A stretch of 64,000 nt of DNA from Faecalicatena sp. Marseille-Q4148 (lineage in GTDB: Bacteria; Bacillota; Clostridia; Lachnospirales; Lachnospiraceae): NCBI GenBank assembly GCA_018228665.1, contig CP073692.1, forward strand, positions 2,802,046-2,866,045, written 5' to 3'. Under the pieces are notes generated by a model, which did not search any database, was not told the DNA's origin, and saw nothing but the letters and a program-made list of their open reading frames with translations. Made by a program: the position numbers and the translations under genes. This document shows positions 49,152 through 57,861 of this stretch, piece after piece (position 1 is the first letter of the stretch; every line of letters starts with the position of its first letter).

Positions 49152-49958
49152 ATGAAAGGGATATTCTATACAGCTTTAGGGGCAGTATCAGCATATGTAC
49201 TGGCAATTATTCCGGGAAGGAAAATGGGAAAAGCATCATTGCCGGATGTATACTATGCGCACCGGGGACTCCATGAGAATCATAATGGCTGTCCGGAGAA
49301 TACGTTAAAAGCATTTCAAAGAGCAGTGGATGCCGGATATGGGATTGAAATGGATATCCAGTTGACAAGAGATGGAAAAGTTATTGTTACCCACGATATG
49401 GATTTGAAAAGAGTTGCGGGAATCCGTGAAAAAGTAGATCATTTTACATATGAAGAATTGCAGGAGATCCCTCTGTTCGAGTCCGGGGAAAGAATCCCGC
49501 TTTTGGAAGATGTTCTAAAGCTTGTGGACGGAAAAGTTCCGCTGATCGTAGAATTGAAATACAAACAGGGCAGTGCCATCTGCGAAAAAGCAGATCAGCT
49601 TTTGAAAAATTATAAAGGGTATTACTGTGTGGAATCTTTTCATCCCCAAGTTCTTTTCTGGTATCGAAAACACCGGCCGGAAGTAATGCGGGGACAGCTT
49701 GCCATGAATTATCGCAAGATAGAAGGATGGGAAAACCCGCTTCACTGGGCGCTTGAGAACTTGTTGTTTAATTTTCTGACGAAACCGGATTTTATCGCCT
49801 ATGACAGAAGAACCCCGCGGGCAGTTGCAAAAGAACTTTGCCGAAGGGTTTTTCAGTGTCCGGCGGTGGCATGGACAATCCGAAGCCAGGAGCAGTTAGA
49901 GGCGGCAAAGCCTTATTTTCAGTATTTTATTTTTGAGGGATTTACACCGGAAAAATAG
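49152..49958 (+). CDS. Glycerophosphodiester phosphodiesterase family protein
   Basis: 268 residues. An N-terminal hydrophobic stretch (about 5-20) anchors or exports it. GDPD signature: YYAHRGLHENHNGCPENTL, GIEMDIQLTRDGKVIVTHD, and late FWYRKHRPEVMRGQL. It hydrolyses glycerophosphodiesters to glycerol 3-phosphate and an alcohol, in lipid turnover or teichoic-acid metabolism. It sits in the same run of plus-strand genes as its neighbours, 52 bp after the FMN enzyme. Confidence 0.88.
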   Translation: MKGIFYTALGAVSAYVLAIIPGRKMGKASLPDVYYAHRGLHENHNGCPENTLKAFQRAVDAGYGIEMDIQLTRDGKVIVTHDMDLKRVAGIREKVDHFTYEELQEIPLFESGERIPLLEDVLKLVDGKVPLIVELKYKQGSAICEKADQLLKNYKGYYCVESFHPQVLFWYRKHRPEVMRGQLAMNYRKIEGWENPLHWALENLLFNFLTKPDFIAYDRRTPRAVAKELCRRVFQCPAVAWTIRSQEQLEAAKPYFQYFIFEGFTPEK

Positions 49959-49974
49959 CAGAAAGGAATAAAAA

Positions 49975-51876
49975 ATGAATAAAACAATGATAACTGTGCT
50001 ATATGAAAAGGAGAGTCAGATACTGCAGTTTGCGGCTTCTGAATTAAAAAAATATCTGGAAAAATTGTGGGTGCAGGTTAGTATTCTGCCATATCACACG
50101 CCGGATTATTTTCTAAAAGAAATTGTGTTAGAAGTGTCAGACGAATTTGAGGTAGAGAACGAGAAATTAGATGATGGTTATGAAATCTGTATTGATAATC
50201 TTTCCGGCTACATCCGCGGTGTAAATGAGCGGAGTGTACTTCTTGGGGTATATCGTTTTTTAAAAGAGATTGGTTTTAGTTTTCTGCGACCGGGAATCTT
50301 TGGGGAAAAAGCGCCGCAGTATTTGCGTGAGCACCATGTCAATCTGCGGGAACTTCCGTCTTACCGTCATCGGGGAATCTGTATTGAAGGAGCGGTTTCC
50401 TATGAAAATGTACTGGAAATGATTGACTGGCTTCCGAAAGCAGGAATGAATTCTTATTTTACACAGTTTTTTGTTCCATATGAATTTTTCCGTTCCTGGT
50501 ATGAACATCGCAATAATCCGCATGCAGTACCGGAGGAAGTTCCTTCGGTGGAAGAAGCGGAACGGTTCATCAGAGAGACGGTATCGGAACAGATGAAGTT
50601 AAGAGGACTCCTCTGGCACGCAGCCGGCCATGGCATCACAACGGCGGCAGTGCAGGTTCAGGGACTTGGCTGGGATGAAGATGATATTTCCATTGTACCG
50701 GAAGAATTTCGAAGCTGGCTTGCAGAAGTAAGCGGGGAACGGAAACTTTTTGGCGGGATTGCATTAAATACCCATTTGTGCTATTCCAAGCCGGAAGTGC
50801 GGGAGCGCATTGCAAATGTGGTTATTGAATATTTAGAGAAAAATCCGGGCGTGGATGTAATGCATTTCTGGCTTGCAGATGCCAGCAATAACAGCTGTGA
50901 ATGTGAAGATTGCCGCCGCAGGCTTCCGGCAGACTGGTATGTGGAGATGCTGAATTTGGTAGATGAGAAAATGACAGAGAAAGGGCTTGAGACAAAAATT
51001 GTATTTCTCAGTTACTGTGATCTGCTCTGGCCGCCAAAGGAAGCAAGAATCCAGAATGAAGACCGTTTTCTCTTTATGTTTGCACCGATTTCCCGTTCTT
51101 ACAAACAGGCACTGCCGACAGAAACAGATGCAAAGATACCGGAGTTTTCCCTGAATCATTGTAAAATGCCGGATGCTGTGGAGGAAAACCTTGCATTTTT
51201 AAATGGTTGGAAACAGGTCTTTGGCGGAGACAGCTTTATTTATGATTATCATTATATGTGGAATCTTTTCCGTGACTGGGGTGATTTCTACGAAGCAAGA
51301 GTGCTCTGGCAGGATATTCGGAATCTGGAAGAAATTGGATTAAATGGCTATATGAGCTGCCAGGAAACAAGGGCATTTGCACCGACCGGACTGGGGATGT
51401 TTATTCTTTCGGAGACTTTGTGGAAAAAAGAACAGGATTTTGGTGAACTTGTGGATAAGTATTTTCAGCTTGCCTACGGAGAGCATGGGGAGGAGATCCG
51501 CTCTTATGTAGAAAAACTGTCCCGCCTTTCTTATGAAGAACAGCCGGAGAGCGACCGGGCAGGGGAAGATCCTCTGGCAGCGGAAAAACTGGAGGCTGGA
51601 ATACGCCTGACCGAAGAAATGCGGCCGCGGCTGGAACATTTTATGCAGCAGGCAACAGGCACAGATCAGGTATCCTATGAATATCTGTTAAGCCACGGAC
51701 AGGCAGCGGAACTGTATATGCAGGCAATGCTGGAGCGAAGAAGGGGAAAGGAAGAGAAAGCAAAGGCGGCCTATGAACGTCTGAAAATATATCTTGGTGT
51801 GAGCGAGACGAGATGGCAGGGCGGATTTGATGTTTACTGGTTTATACGGCATTTGGATCCACTATTTAAGAAATAA
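49975..51876 (+). CDS. DUF4838-type glycoside-hydrolase-like protein
   Basis: 633 residues, no signal peptide. The N-terminal region has the alpha-glucuronidase/hexosaminidase-like strand domain (LQFAASELKKYLEKLW, GYIRGVNERSVLLGVYRFLKEIGFSFLRPG), followed by a barrel-like central part (MIDWLPKAGMNSYFTQFF, HFWLADASNNSCECEDC). This fits the DUF4838 family of uncharacterised GH-like proteins. Cytoplasmic location suggests action on an imported oligosaccharide or glycan fragment. The CECEDC motif could bind metal. It starts 16 bp after the GDPD gene. Confidence 0.75.
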   Translation: MNKTMITVLYEKESQILQFAASELKKYLEKLWVQVSILPYHTPDYFLKEIVLEVSDEFEVENEKLDDGYEICIDNLSGYIRGVNERSVLLGVYRFLKEIGFSFLRPGIFGEKAPQYLREHHVNLRELPSYRHRGICIEGAVSYENVLEMIDWLPKAGMNSYFTQFFVPYEFFRSWYEHRNNPHAVPEEVPSVEEAERFIRETVSEQMKLRGLLWHAAGHGITTAAVQVQGLGWDEDDISIVPEEFRSWLAEVSGERKLFGGIALNTHLCYSKPEVRERIANVVIEYLEKNPGVDVMHFWLADASNNSCECEDCRRRLPADWYVEMLNLVDEKMTEKGLETKIVFLSYCDLLWPPKEARIQNEDRFLFMFAPISRSYKQALPTETDAKIPEFSLNHCKMPDAVEENLAFLNGWKQVFGGDSFIYDYHYMWNLFRDWGDFYEARVLWQDIRNLEEIGLNGYMSCQETRAFAPTGLGMFILSETLWKKEQDFGELVDKYFQLAYGEHGEEIRSYVEKLSRLSYEEQPESDRAGEDPLAAEKLEAGIRLTEEMRPRLEHFMQQATGTDQVSYEYLLSHGQAAELYMQAMLERRRGKEEKAKAAYERLKIYLGVSETRWQGGFDVYWFIRHLDPLFKK

Positions 51877-51893
51877 GAGAAAGAAGAATCAAT

Positions 51894-52394
51894 ATGCATG
51901 ATCAATTGACAAAAAGCGATATTCAGAAGATGAAAGAGGAAATTGAGTATCGGAAACTGGTTGTTCGCAAAGAAGCGTTAGAGGCAGTGAAAGAAGCCAG
52001 AGCCCACGGAGATCTGAGTGAAAATTTCGAGTATCACGCAGCGAAAAAGGATAAGAATATTAATGAAAGCCGGATACGGTATCTGGAACGGATGATTAAG
52101 ACGGCAGAAATTATTTCTGACGAATCGAAGGAAGATGAAGTGGGACTGAATAATACGGTAGAAATCTATTTCGAAGACGAAGATGAAACAGAAACATTTA
52201 AGCTTGTAACAACAGTAAGAGGAAATTCTCTGGCCGGGAAGATCAGTACAGAATCTCCGATCGGTAAGGCTGTGCTTGGCCATAAAGTCGGAGACAGAGT
52301 GTTTGTAAAAGTTGGAGAGAGCGGCGGTTACTATGTGCAGATCCGTGCTTTAGATAAAACATCAGACGATTCTGACGCATTGAGAAAATTTTAA
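51894..52394 (+). CDS. greA: GreA/GreB-family transcript cleavage factor
   Basis: 166 residues. N-terminal coiled coil with the acidic tip region (EARAHGDLSENFEYHAAKK), then a C-terminal FKBP-like domain (STESPIGKAVLGHKVGDRVFV). It rescues backtracked RNA polymerase. The genome may hold another greA; this copy is in an operon with unrelated genes. It is the last gene before the strong terminator at 52406. Confidence 0.92.
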   Translation: MHDQLTKSDIQKMKEEIEYRKLVVRKEALEAVKEARAHGDLSENFEYHAAKKDKNINESRIRYLERMIKTAEIISDESKEDEVGLNNTVEIYFEDEDETETFKLVTTVRGNSLAGKISTESPIGKAVLGHKVGDRVFVKVGESGGYYVQIRALDKTSDDSDALRKF

Positions 52395-52405
52395 ATCGTA
52401 TATAA

Positions 52406-52463
52406 AATCCTGTTTTAAGACAATCACAGATTAACTGGGGATAAGTCTTGAAACAGGATTTTT
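52406..52463 (+). terminator. Terminator ending the 45.3-52.4 kb operon
   Basis: Arms AATCCTGTTTTAAGAC and GTCTTGAAACAGGATT with a T-run; one G-U pair. Confidence 0.9.
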
Positions 52464-52515
52464 GTTTCAGGTTACGAATTTGTAAGGTTTCTGTGAGAAA
52501 ATGTAAGGAAATTCA

Positions 52516-52635
52516 ATGGAAGTAAAGAAAAAGGGAGGCTATAATAAGGACATAGAAGCAAAGAGGAGACATTTTAAGACGCTGACGGCGACTGCGATGC
52601 AGATGTACAGCGGCGGAAAAGGAAGGCATAGATGA
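52516..52635 (+). CDS. Possible 39-residue basic small protein coupled to the transglycosylase gene
   Basis: ATG after AAGGA with about 6 bp spacing. A lysine/arginine-rich peptide (MEVKKKGGYNKDIEAKRR at the N terminus). Its stop overlaps the next start as ATGA, a normal sign of coupling. However, a TATAAT at 52540-52545 inside the ORF could be the promoter of the downstream gene, in which case the ORF would not be translated. No family recognised. Confidence 0.4.
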   Translation: MEVKKKGGYNKDIEAKRRHFKTLTATAMQMYSGGKGRHR

Positions 52636-53306
52636 AATTATTAAAGAAACTACTGGCTTTTATGATACTGTTGTTCTTGCTTGCCTGCGGTTATCTTGGA
52701 TATAAGGGATATCAGGAGTATGAGACAGCTCTTTCTGCTATGAGTATGGAAGAGATGGAACAGAAAATTCAATCCATTGGGAATTACACAAAGTTGGAGG
52801 ATCTGCCGGAAACGTATGTAAAGGCAGTTTTGGCAGTGGAGGATAAGAGATTTTACAGACATTTTGGAATCGATCTGATTGCCACCTGCCGGGCTCTCGT
52901 AAATGACATAAAGGCAATGGCTCCGGTGGAAGGAGGAAGTACGATCACACAGCAGCTTGCGAAAAATCAGTACTTTTCTCAGGAAAAGAAAGTAACGCGA
53001 AAGATTGCGGAATTATTTATGGCATTTAAGATGGAGCAGAGCTTTACAAAAGATCAGATATTAGAAATGTATGTGAATTCTATCTTTTTTGGAAATAATT
53101 ATTACTGCGTGGGAGATGCGAGTATCGGCTACTTTGGAAAACTGCCGGCGCAGATGAATGATGATGAGTGTACGATGTTGGCGGGGATCCCAAATGCACC
53201 GTCTGTCTACAATCCGGTTGTAAATCCGGAACTGGCAAGGCAGCGGCAGCAGCAGGTTATTAGAAAAATGGAGCGGTGTGGAGATGTATTTCAGGGGAGA
53301 AGGTAA
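52632..53306 (+). CDS. Monofunctional biosynthetic peptidoglycan glycosyltransferase
   Basis: 224 residues. One N-terminal membrane helix (about 7-25), then a GT51 domain: AVLAVEDKRFYRHFGID with the catalytic Glu, EGGSTITQQLAKNQYF, RKIAELFMAFKMEQSFTKDQILEMYVN, and GDASIGYFGK. No transpeptidase domain follows, so it only polymerises lipid II glycan strands. It is convergent with the SGNH hydrolase gene 19 bp downstream. Confidence 0.92.
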   Translation: MKLLKKLLAFMILLFLLACGYLGYKGYQEYETALSAMSMEEMEQKIQSIGNYTKLEDLPETYVKAVLAVEDKRFYRHFGIDLIATCRALVNDIKAMAPVEGGSTITQQLAKNQYFSQEKKVTRKIAELFMAFKMEQSFTKDQILEMYVNSIFFGNNYYCVGDASIGYFGKLPAQMNDDECTMLAGIPNAPSVYNPVVNPELARQRQQQVIRKMERCGDVFQGRR

Positions 53307-53325
53307 TTTACCGTCTCCTCTGATT

Positions 53326-54105
53326 TTAGTCGGATAAGCCGGCAGACTCTGCCATCCGGTTTAACCAGAATGGATAGAAGTCTGCTGTAAAATGGTAATC
53401 ATCCGGTTCAAAGTATTCTGATTTTACAAGATTTGTATTATCGAGATAGATTAAATCTTCTTCCTCACAAAGTTCCTGGAGGATAGCATTGTAAGGGGTT
53501 ATATCAGCGTAGTAAGAGCAGGAGGCAATTTTCTTTTCCTGTACCGGGAAAATAGAATTCATATAAATTGTTGCATCCGGCTGAATCGATTTGATATTTT
53601 GAATGATTGTTTTGTATTCTTTTTTAAACTCCGTCATATTTTCTCCAATCCGCTCAATATCGTTGGAGCCATAGGAGAGGAAAATGTTCTGTGGTGACAG
53701 ATTCCGGAGAACTTCATAATGAGAATCCATTGTGTTCATATTCACTCCGATTGTCGCGATTACGCTGGAAGGGGGAAGCAAATCATATGCGCTAATGGCT
53801 TCGGTAATGGAGTCGCCCATAATAACGCTGTTGGCAAAGAGCTGTTTGTAGTTCCGGGAAGCCGGATCAATATCAGCTGCATCTGCAGAAGTATTGTCTT
53901 CGGATACATCAGTATTATCAGCATTTTGCAAAGAAGCAATTTTCTTTTCGATTTCGGAGATATCTTTTGTTTCCAGTTCTTTTAGTAGAGCAACGCCTTT
54001 GGAAGTATCTGATTCTTTAGAAGGAGTCAACAGATGGATCAATACCGGTATCATTATCAAAAGGAAGATACCAATGCCTATTGTGATAAGTTGTTTTCGT
54101 TTCAT
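53326..54105 (-). CDS. Membrane-anchored SGNH/GDSL hydrolase
   Basis: 259 residues. Signal anchor at about 7-27, a variable linker rich in Asp/Ser/Ala, then an SGNH domain: block I VIMGDSITEAI with the catalytic Ser, block III FLSYGSNDIE, and block V EPDDYHFTADFYPFW with Asp and His. The order and spacing fit a surface esterase or acetylhydrolase acting on cell-wall or capsular polymers. The neighbouring transglycosylase makes a wall role plausible. Confidence 0.88.
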   Translation of the reverse strand: MKRKQLITIGIGIFLLIMIPVLIHLLTPSKESDTSKGVALLKELETKDISEIEKKIASLQNADNTDVSEDNTSADAADIDPASRNYKQLFANSVIMGDSITEAISAYDLLPPSSVIATIGVNMNTMDSHYEVLRNLSPQNIFLSYGSNDIERIGENMTEFKKEYKTIIQNIKSIQPDATIYMNSIFPVQEKKIASCSYYADITPYNAILQELCEEEDLIYLDNTNLVKSEYFEPDDYHFTADFYPFWLNRMAESAGLSD

Positions 54106-54281
54106 GTAAATGCCGCCTTTATTATTATTGAATTATAGTCTTATCGAATATCTTAACACTTCCTGAGCGAGATTACAATGTGGCGGATGAATATGTAAAG
54201 AATTGTAAAGAAACAGGTACATAAGTATAGAATCCTATGTTAAAATAAGAATAGATTTTGCGGCTGAAGGAGGAAATAGAA

Positions 54282-55163
54282 TTGAAGATTACAGAAGGAT
54301 ATATGCCATTTAAAGGCTATCAGACATACTATCGGATCGTGGGAGAATGCAGAGAGGGGAAAAAGCCGTTAATTTTGATGCACGGAGGACCGGGATCGAC
54401 ACATAATTATTTTGAAGTACTGGATTCACTGGCAGAAGATGGAAGAGCACTCATCATGTACGATCAGCTTGGCTGCGGAAATTCCTATGTAGACCATCGC
54501 CCGGATCTTTGGAATCAGGAAACATGGACAGAAGAGCTGATCGCGCTTAGAGAACATTTGGGTTTAAAAGAAGTACATTTGCTTGGACAGTCATGGGGTG
54601 GAATGCTGGCGCTTTCGTATGTATGTGACAAGAAACCGGAAGGTGTAAAGAGTCTGATTCTGTCCAGTACATTACCTTCATCAAAATTATGGGCAGAAGA
54701 GCAGCATCGCATGATCCGCTTTATGCCGCAGGAAATGCAGGATGCGATTGCCCATGCAGAGGAAACAGGAAATTACGATGATGAAGCATATTTGAAAGCG
54801 AATGAAGAATTTATGATGCGCCATTGTGCGGGAACGCCGGATCCGGAAGGACCGGAATGTCTGACAAGAGAGAAAAAATCCGGTTCAGAATCTTATGTGA
54901 CGGCGTGGGGACCGAATGAATTTACTCCACTTGGCAATTTGAGGGATTTTGAATACCGCGATCAGCTTGGGGATATAAAGGAGCCTGCGCTTGTGATTAG
55001 CGGAATTAATGATCTATGTACGCCTGTTGTGGCGAAAACGATGTATGATGGAATCCCGAATGCAAAATGGGAGCTGTTCCGCTATAGCAGACATGCATGT
55101 TTTGTAGAAGAGACGGAGAAATATATTCAGATTGTGCGTGATTGGATGAACGAAAATGACTAA
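54282..55163 (+). CDS. pip: Proline iminopeptidase-family alpha/beta hydrolase
   Basis: 293 residues. HGGPGSTHNYF forms the oxyanion-hole region, GQSWGGMLALSY (about 105) has the nucleophile Ser, an acid in ISGINDLCTP and the His in YSRHACFVEE. It matches cytosolic prolyl aminopeptidases, which cleave N-terminal proline. The TTG at 54282 is 8 bp after AAGGAGG and gives the family N terminus (MKITEGYMPFKGYQ). It overlaps the GNAT gene by 8 bp. Confidence 0.88.
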   Translation: MKITEGYMPFKGYQTYYRIVGECREGKKPLILMHGGPGSTHNYFEVLDSLAEDGRALIMYDQLGCGNSYVDHRPDLWNQETWTEELIALREHLGLKEVHLLGQSWGGMLALSYVCDKKPEGVKSLILSSTLPSSKLWAEEQHRMIRFMPQEMQDAIAHAEETGNYDDEAYLKANEEFMMRHCAGTPDPEGPECLTREKKSGSESYVTAWGPNEFTPLGNLRDFEYRDQLGDIKEPALVISGINDLCTPVVAKTMYDGIPNAKWELFRYSRHACFVEETEKYIQIVRDWMNEND

Positions 55164-55629
55164 GCAGGCGATAGAACTGAAAAAAATTGAAGATTCAAAG
55201 CAGGACTATATGGAACTCCTTCTGCTGGCTGATGAGCAGGAAGATATGATTATGAAGTATCTGGACCGGGGGATGCTTTTTGCGGCATATGATGAGAATC
55301 TGCTTGTAGGCGTATGTGTTGTGACAGAGGAGAAAGAGACGTATGGTGCAGGGGCATATGAAATAAAAAATCTGGCAGTCAAAGAGCAGCTGCAGCGCCG
55401 CGGATATGGGAAAAAGATATTAGAAGAGATCGAGAATCGTTACCGAGAGTGCTGCAAAGTTCTGTATGTTGGTACGGGGGACAGTCCGCTGACAGTGCCG
55501 TTTTACAAATCCTGCGGATATGCAGAATCTCATCGCGTAAAGAACTTTTTTATCGATCACTATGACCATCCAATCGTTGAGGCGGGGGTAGTGCTGAGGG
55601 ATATGGTGTATTTCTATAAAAAAATATGA
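55156..55629 (+). CDS. GNAT-family N-acetyltransferase
   Basis: 157 residues. The acetyl-CoA-binding motif A is VKEQLQRRGYGKKILEEIE, preceded by the core strand AYEIKNLAV and followed by FYKSCGYAESHRVKNFF. The acceptor substrate is unknown. It is the middle gene of a three-gene unit with the hydrolase and the amidohydrolase. Confidence 0.87.
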   Translation: MTKQAIELKKIEDSKQDYMELLLLADEQEDMIMKYLDRGMLFAAYDENLLVGVCVVTEEKETYGAGAYEIKNLAVKEQLQRRGYGKKILEEIENRYRECCKVLYVGTGDSPLTVPFYKSCGYAESHRVKNFFIDHYDHPIVEAGVVLRDMVYFYKKI

Positions 55630-55646
55630 AAAGAGAGGGAAAGAAT

Positions 55647-56789
55647 ATGCTGTGTATTAAAAATGGTTTAATTCATGATGCAGTGAACAGAGAAGCTTAT
55701 AAGGGAGATATCCTTGTAGAGAACGGAAAAATCAGTGCAATTGGGAGAGATATTTCTGTAACGGAAGAAACAGAAATCATTGATGCAGAGGGATTACAGG
55801 TATATCCGGGATTTGTTGAGGCACACTGTCATCTCGGACTCGATAACTATGCTTGTGGATTTGAAGGAGATGACTATAATGAAATGACAGATATTATCTG
55901 CCCTCAACTGCATGGCTGTGATGGCATTTATCCTCAAGATCCTACATTAAAAATGGCTGCAGAAGGTGGAGTTACTTGTGTTGCTACAGGCCCAGGATCA
56001 GCAAATGTACTGGGAGGCACGTTTGTAGCGATAAAAACAGTCGGAAAACGTGTAGATAAGATGATTGTGAAAAATCCTATTGCCATGAAATGTGCATTTG
56101 GAGAAAACCCAAAACGCTGCTATCGTGATAAATCCTGTTCTTGCCGTATGGATGTAGCTTCCAAACTTCGCGAAACACTGAAAAGAGCGAGAGACTATAT
56201 GGAGAGAAAGGAAATGGCGGGAGAAGATATCAGTAAACGCCCGGTTTATGATCCGAAGCTGGAAGCACTGATTCCAGTTTTGAAAAAAGAAATTCCATTA
56301 AAGGCGCATGCACATCGGGCAGATGATATTTTTTCAGCAATTCGAGTAGCGAAAGAATGTGATGTGCGTCTAACACTGGAACATGTGACAGACGGATCAC
56401 TTATTGCAGAAGAACTTGCAGAAGAAAACTATCCGGTAGCGGTTGGGCCTACATTTGGTCATGCAACGAAACTAGAATTGATTAATAAATCGTTTGAAAC
56501 ACCTGGAATTCTTGCAAAAGCAGGCTGTCAGGTATCAATTATTACAGATTCGCCGGTAATTCCACAACAGTATCTTGCACTCTGTGCAGGATTTGCAGTG
56601 CAAAGTGGAATGGATGAATTCGATGCATTGAAGGCGATTACAATTAATCCAGCCAGACATATCGGAGTAGATAACAGAGTAGGATCGCTTGAAGTGGGAA
56701 AAGATGCTGATATTGTTATTGCGGATGGTTCACCATTAATTTCTACAACAAGAATCGTAAAAGTACTGATTGACGGAAACATTATATAG
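55647..56789 (+). CDS. Imidazolonepropionase-like metal-dependent amidohydrolase
   Basis: 380 residues. Metal site HxH in FVEAHCHLGLD (about 60), LKAHAHRADDI and LTLEHVTDGS give further His ligands, and ITDSPVIPQQY has the late Asp. A typical amidohydrolase C terminus follows (NPARHIGVDNRVGSLEVGKDADIVI). The substrate is not identified; related proteins act on peptides or cyclic amides. An internal cysteine run (CYRDKSCSCRMD) is characteristic of this clostridial subgroup. The ATG at 55647 follows GAGAGGGAAAG. Confidence 0.88.
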   Translation: MLCIKNGLIHDAVNREAYKGDILVENGKISAIGRDISVTEETEIIDAEGLQVYPGFVEAHCHLGLDNYACGFEGDDYNEMTDIICPQLHGCDGIYPQDPTLKMAAEGGVTCVATGPGSANVLGGTFVAIKTVGKRVDKMIVKNPIAMKCAFGENPKRCYRDKSCSCRMDVASKLRETLKRARDYMERKEMAGEDISKRPVYDPKLEALIPVLKKEIPLKAHAHRADDIFSAIRVAKECDVRLTLEHVTDGSLIAEELAEENYPVAVGPTFGHATKLELINKSFETPGILAKAGCQVSIITDSPVIPQQYLALCAGFAVQSGMDEFDALKAITINPARHIGVDNRVGSLEVGKDADIVIADGSPLISTTRIVKVLIDGNII

Positions 56790-56802
56790 AAAAGAGGATA
56801 TT

Positions 56803-57383
56803 ATGACAGAAAAAGAAAAAATGGAAAAATATATGATGCAAATTATGACAAGGAGCTAGAACAGGAAAGACTGGAATGTAAAACGCTATGTCAGGAATAC
56901 AATCATCTGCCAATAAAAGATATGGAAAGAAGGAGAGCGCTGATTAAAAAAATATTTGGAAAAACAGGAGAGCAGATACATATAGAACCGGATTTCTGGT
57001 GCGATTACGGACGATATATTACAGTGGGAGAGAATTTTTATGCAAATCACGGCCTAGTCATTTTAGATGCGGGAGGCATAGTTTTCGGAGATAATGTGTT
57101 TATTGCACCGAATTGCGGATTTCATACATCCGGACATCCAATAGATTTTGAAAGAAGAAATCTGGGATTAGAATACGCATATCCAATTCATGTAGGGAAT
57201 AATGTCTGGTTTGGAGCAGGGGTACAAGTAATGCCAGGTGTTACAATTGGCAGTAATGTAGTGATTGGAGGCGGGAGCGTTATTGTAAAAGATATTCCAT
57301 CAGACAGCGTAGCTGTGGGGAATCCGTGCAGAGTGATCCGTGCAATTACCGAAGAAGATAAGGAAAAATGTTGGGATAAGTAA
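56803..57383 (+). pseudogene. Maltose/galactoside O-acetyltransferase, frameshifted near its N terminus
   Basis: Reading from ATG 56803 gives MTEKEKM and then, out of frame, stops at about 56857. In the next frame the expected N-terminal Mac domain continues (GKIYDANYDKELEQERLECK), then the left-handed beta-helix hexapeptide repeats (YITVGENFYANHGLVILDAG, VWFGAGVQVMPGVTIGSNVVIGGGS) through 57383. The break lies at 56821-56825 and looks like a short deletion. The intact part from ATG 56922 (153 residues) might still be made but would lack the acceptor-binding N terminus. Confidence 0.8.
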
Positions 57384-57522
57384 AAACTTGAAATAGTATG
57401 CCAGATATTTGAGCAAATCAGCAGTTAACAATCCAGATGAGAGGTGCATTTACAGAAACACATGGTTTGTGGTTGCTGAACGATATATTTTTTGACCATC
57501 GTCGCTATTTGAGCTGTTTTAA

Positions 57523-57550
57523 CATAATCTCTATTTCCACTACATACATT
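57523..57550 (+). promoter_or_regulatory. Sigma-E-like promoter, left copy
   Basis: CATAATC at 57523-57529, a 13-bp spacer, and CATACATT at 57543-57550. The -10 matches the sigma-E consensus CATACANT exactly. Authentic spoIIID is sigma-E dependent. Confidence 0.6.
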
Positions 57551-57578
57551 GTAAAAAGATGTATCTAGGGGAACATTT

Positions 57579-57723
57579 GTGAAAGATTATATCGAAGAGA
57601 GAGCTGTGGAAATTGCGAGTTACATCATAGAAAATAATGCAACTGTGCGTCAGACGGCGAAGAAATTTGGAATTAGTAAGAGTACGGTACATATAGATGT
57701 AACAAAAGAGGTGTTTTTGTGAA
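57579..57723 (+). pseudogene. SpoIIID-like HTH fragment with a +1 frameshift
   Basis: Starts MKDYIEERAVEIASYIIENNATVRQTAK like SpoIIID, then an extra A at about 57660-57662 shifts the frame to an early TAG. Past that base the other frame continues FGISKSTVHIDVTKEVFL and stops, so even before the frameshift the gene lacked the C-terminal half of SpoIIID (about 80-90 residues). Compare 63421-63564. Confidence 0.75.
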
Positions 57724-57764
57724 GGGTGTTTATGAGGTGAGGTACAGAGAGAAAAGTTATGAGA

Positions 57765-57790
57765 AAGGTCGCAGAAATGCGGTCTTTTTC
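57765..57790 (+). terminator. Small terminator after the left repeat
   Basis: AAAGGTCGCA-GAAA-TGCGGTCTTT with two G-U pairs, then a T-rich stretch. Confidence 0.55.
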
Positions 57791-57861
57791 TTTTTGGTGA
57801 TTTTATTGTGTTATGAAAGGAAATCGGTTAAAATAGAACACAGAAAGCAGGTGGAAGAATC

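Larger units (their letters stand above)
57453..57745 (+). repeat. Left diverged direct repeat flanking the island
   Basis: Matches 63293-63587 in content and order: end of the hypothetical gene, CATAATC and CATACATT promoter boxes, spoIIID-like fragment, then TTTATGAGGTGAGGTA. Identity is clear but far from perfect, with many silent differences, so the duplication is old. Confidence 0.75.
57384..57861. other. 478-bp region with degenerate gene remnants
   Basis: Contains a remnant of the last ~20 codons of a 63011-63364-like gene (GLWLLNDIFFD, about 57453-57510), a sigma-E-like promoter, a frameshifted spoIIID-like gene and a small terminator. The whole block from about 57453 to 57745 is the left member of the direct repeat pair. 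Confidence 0.65.
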
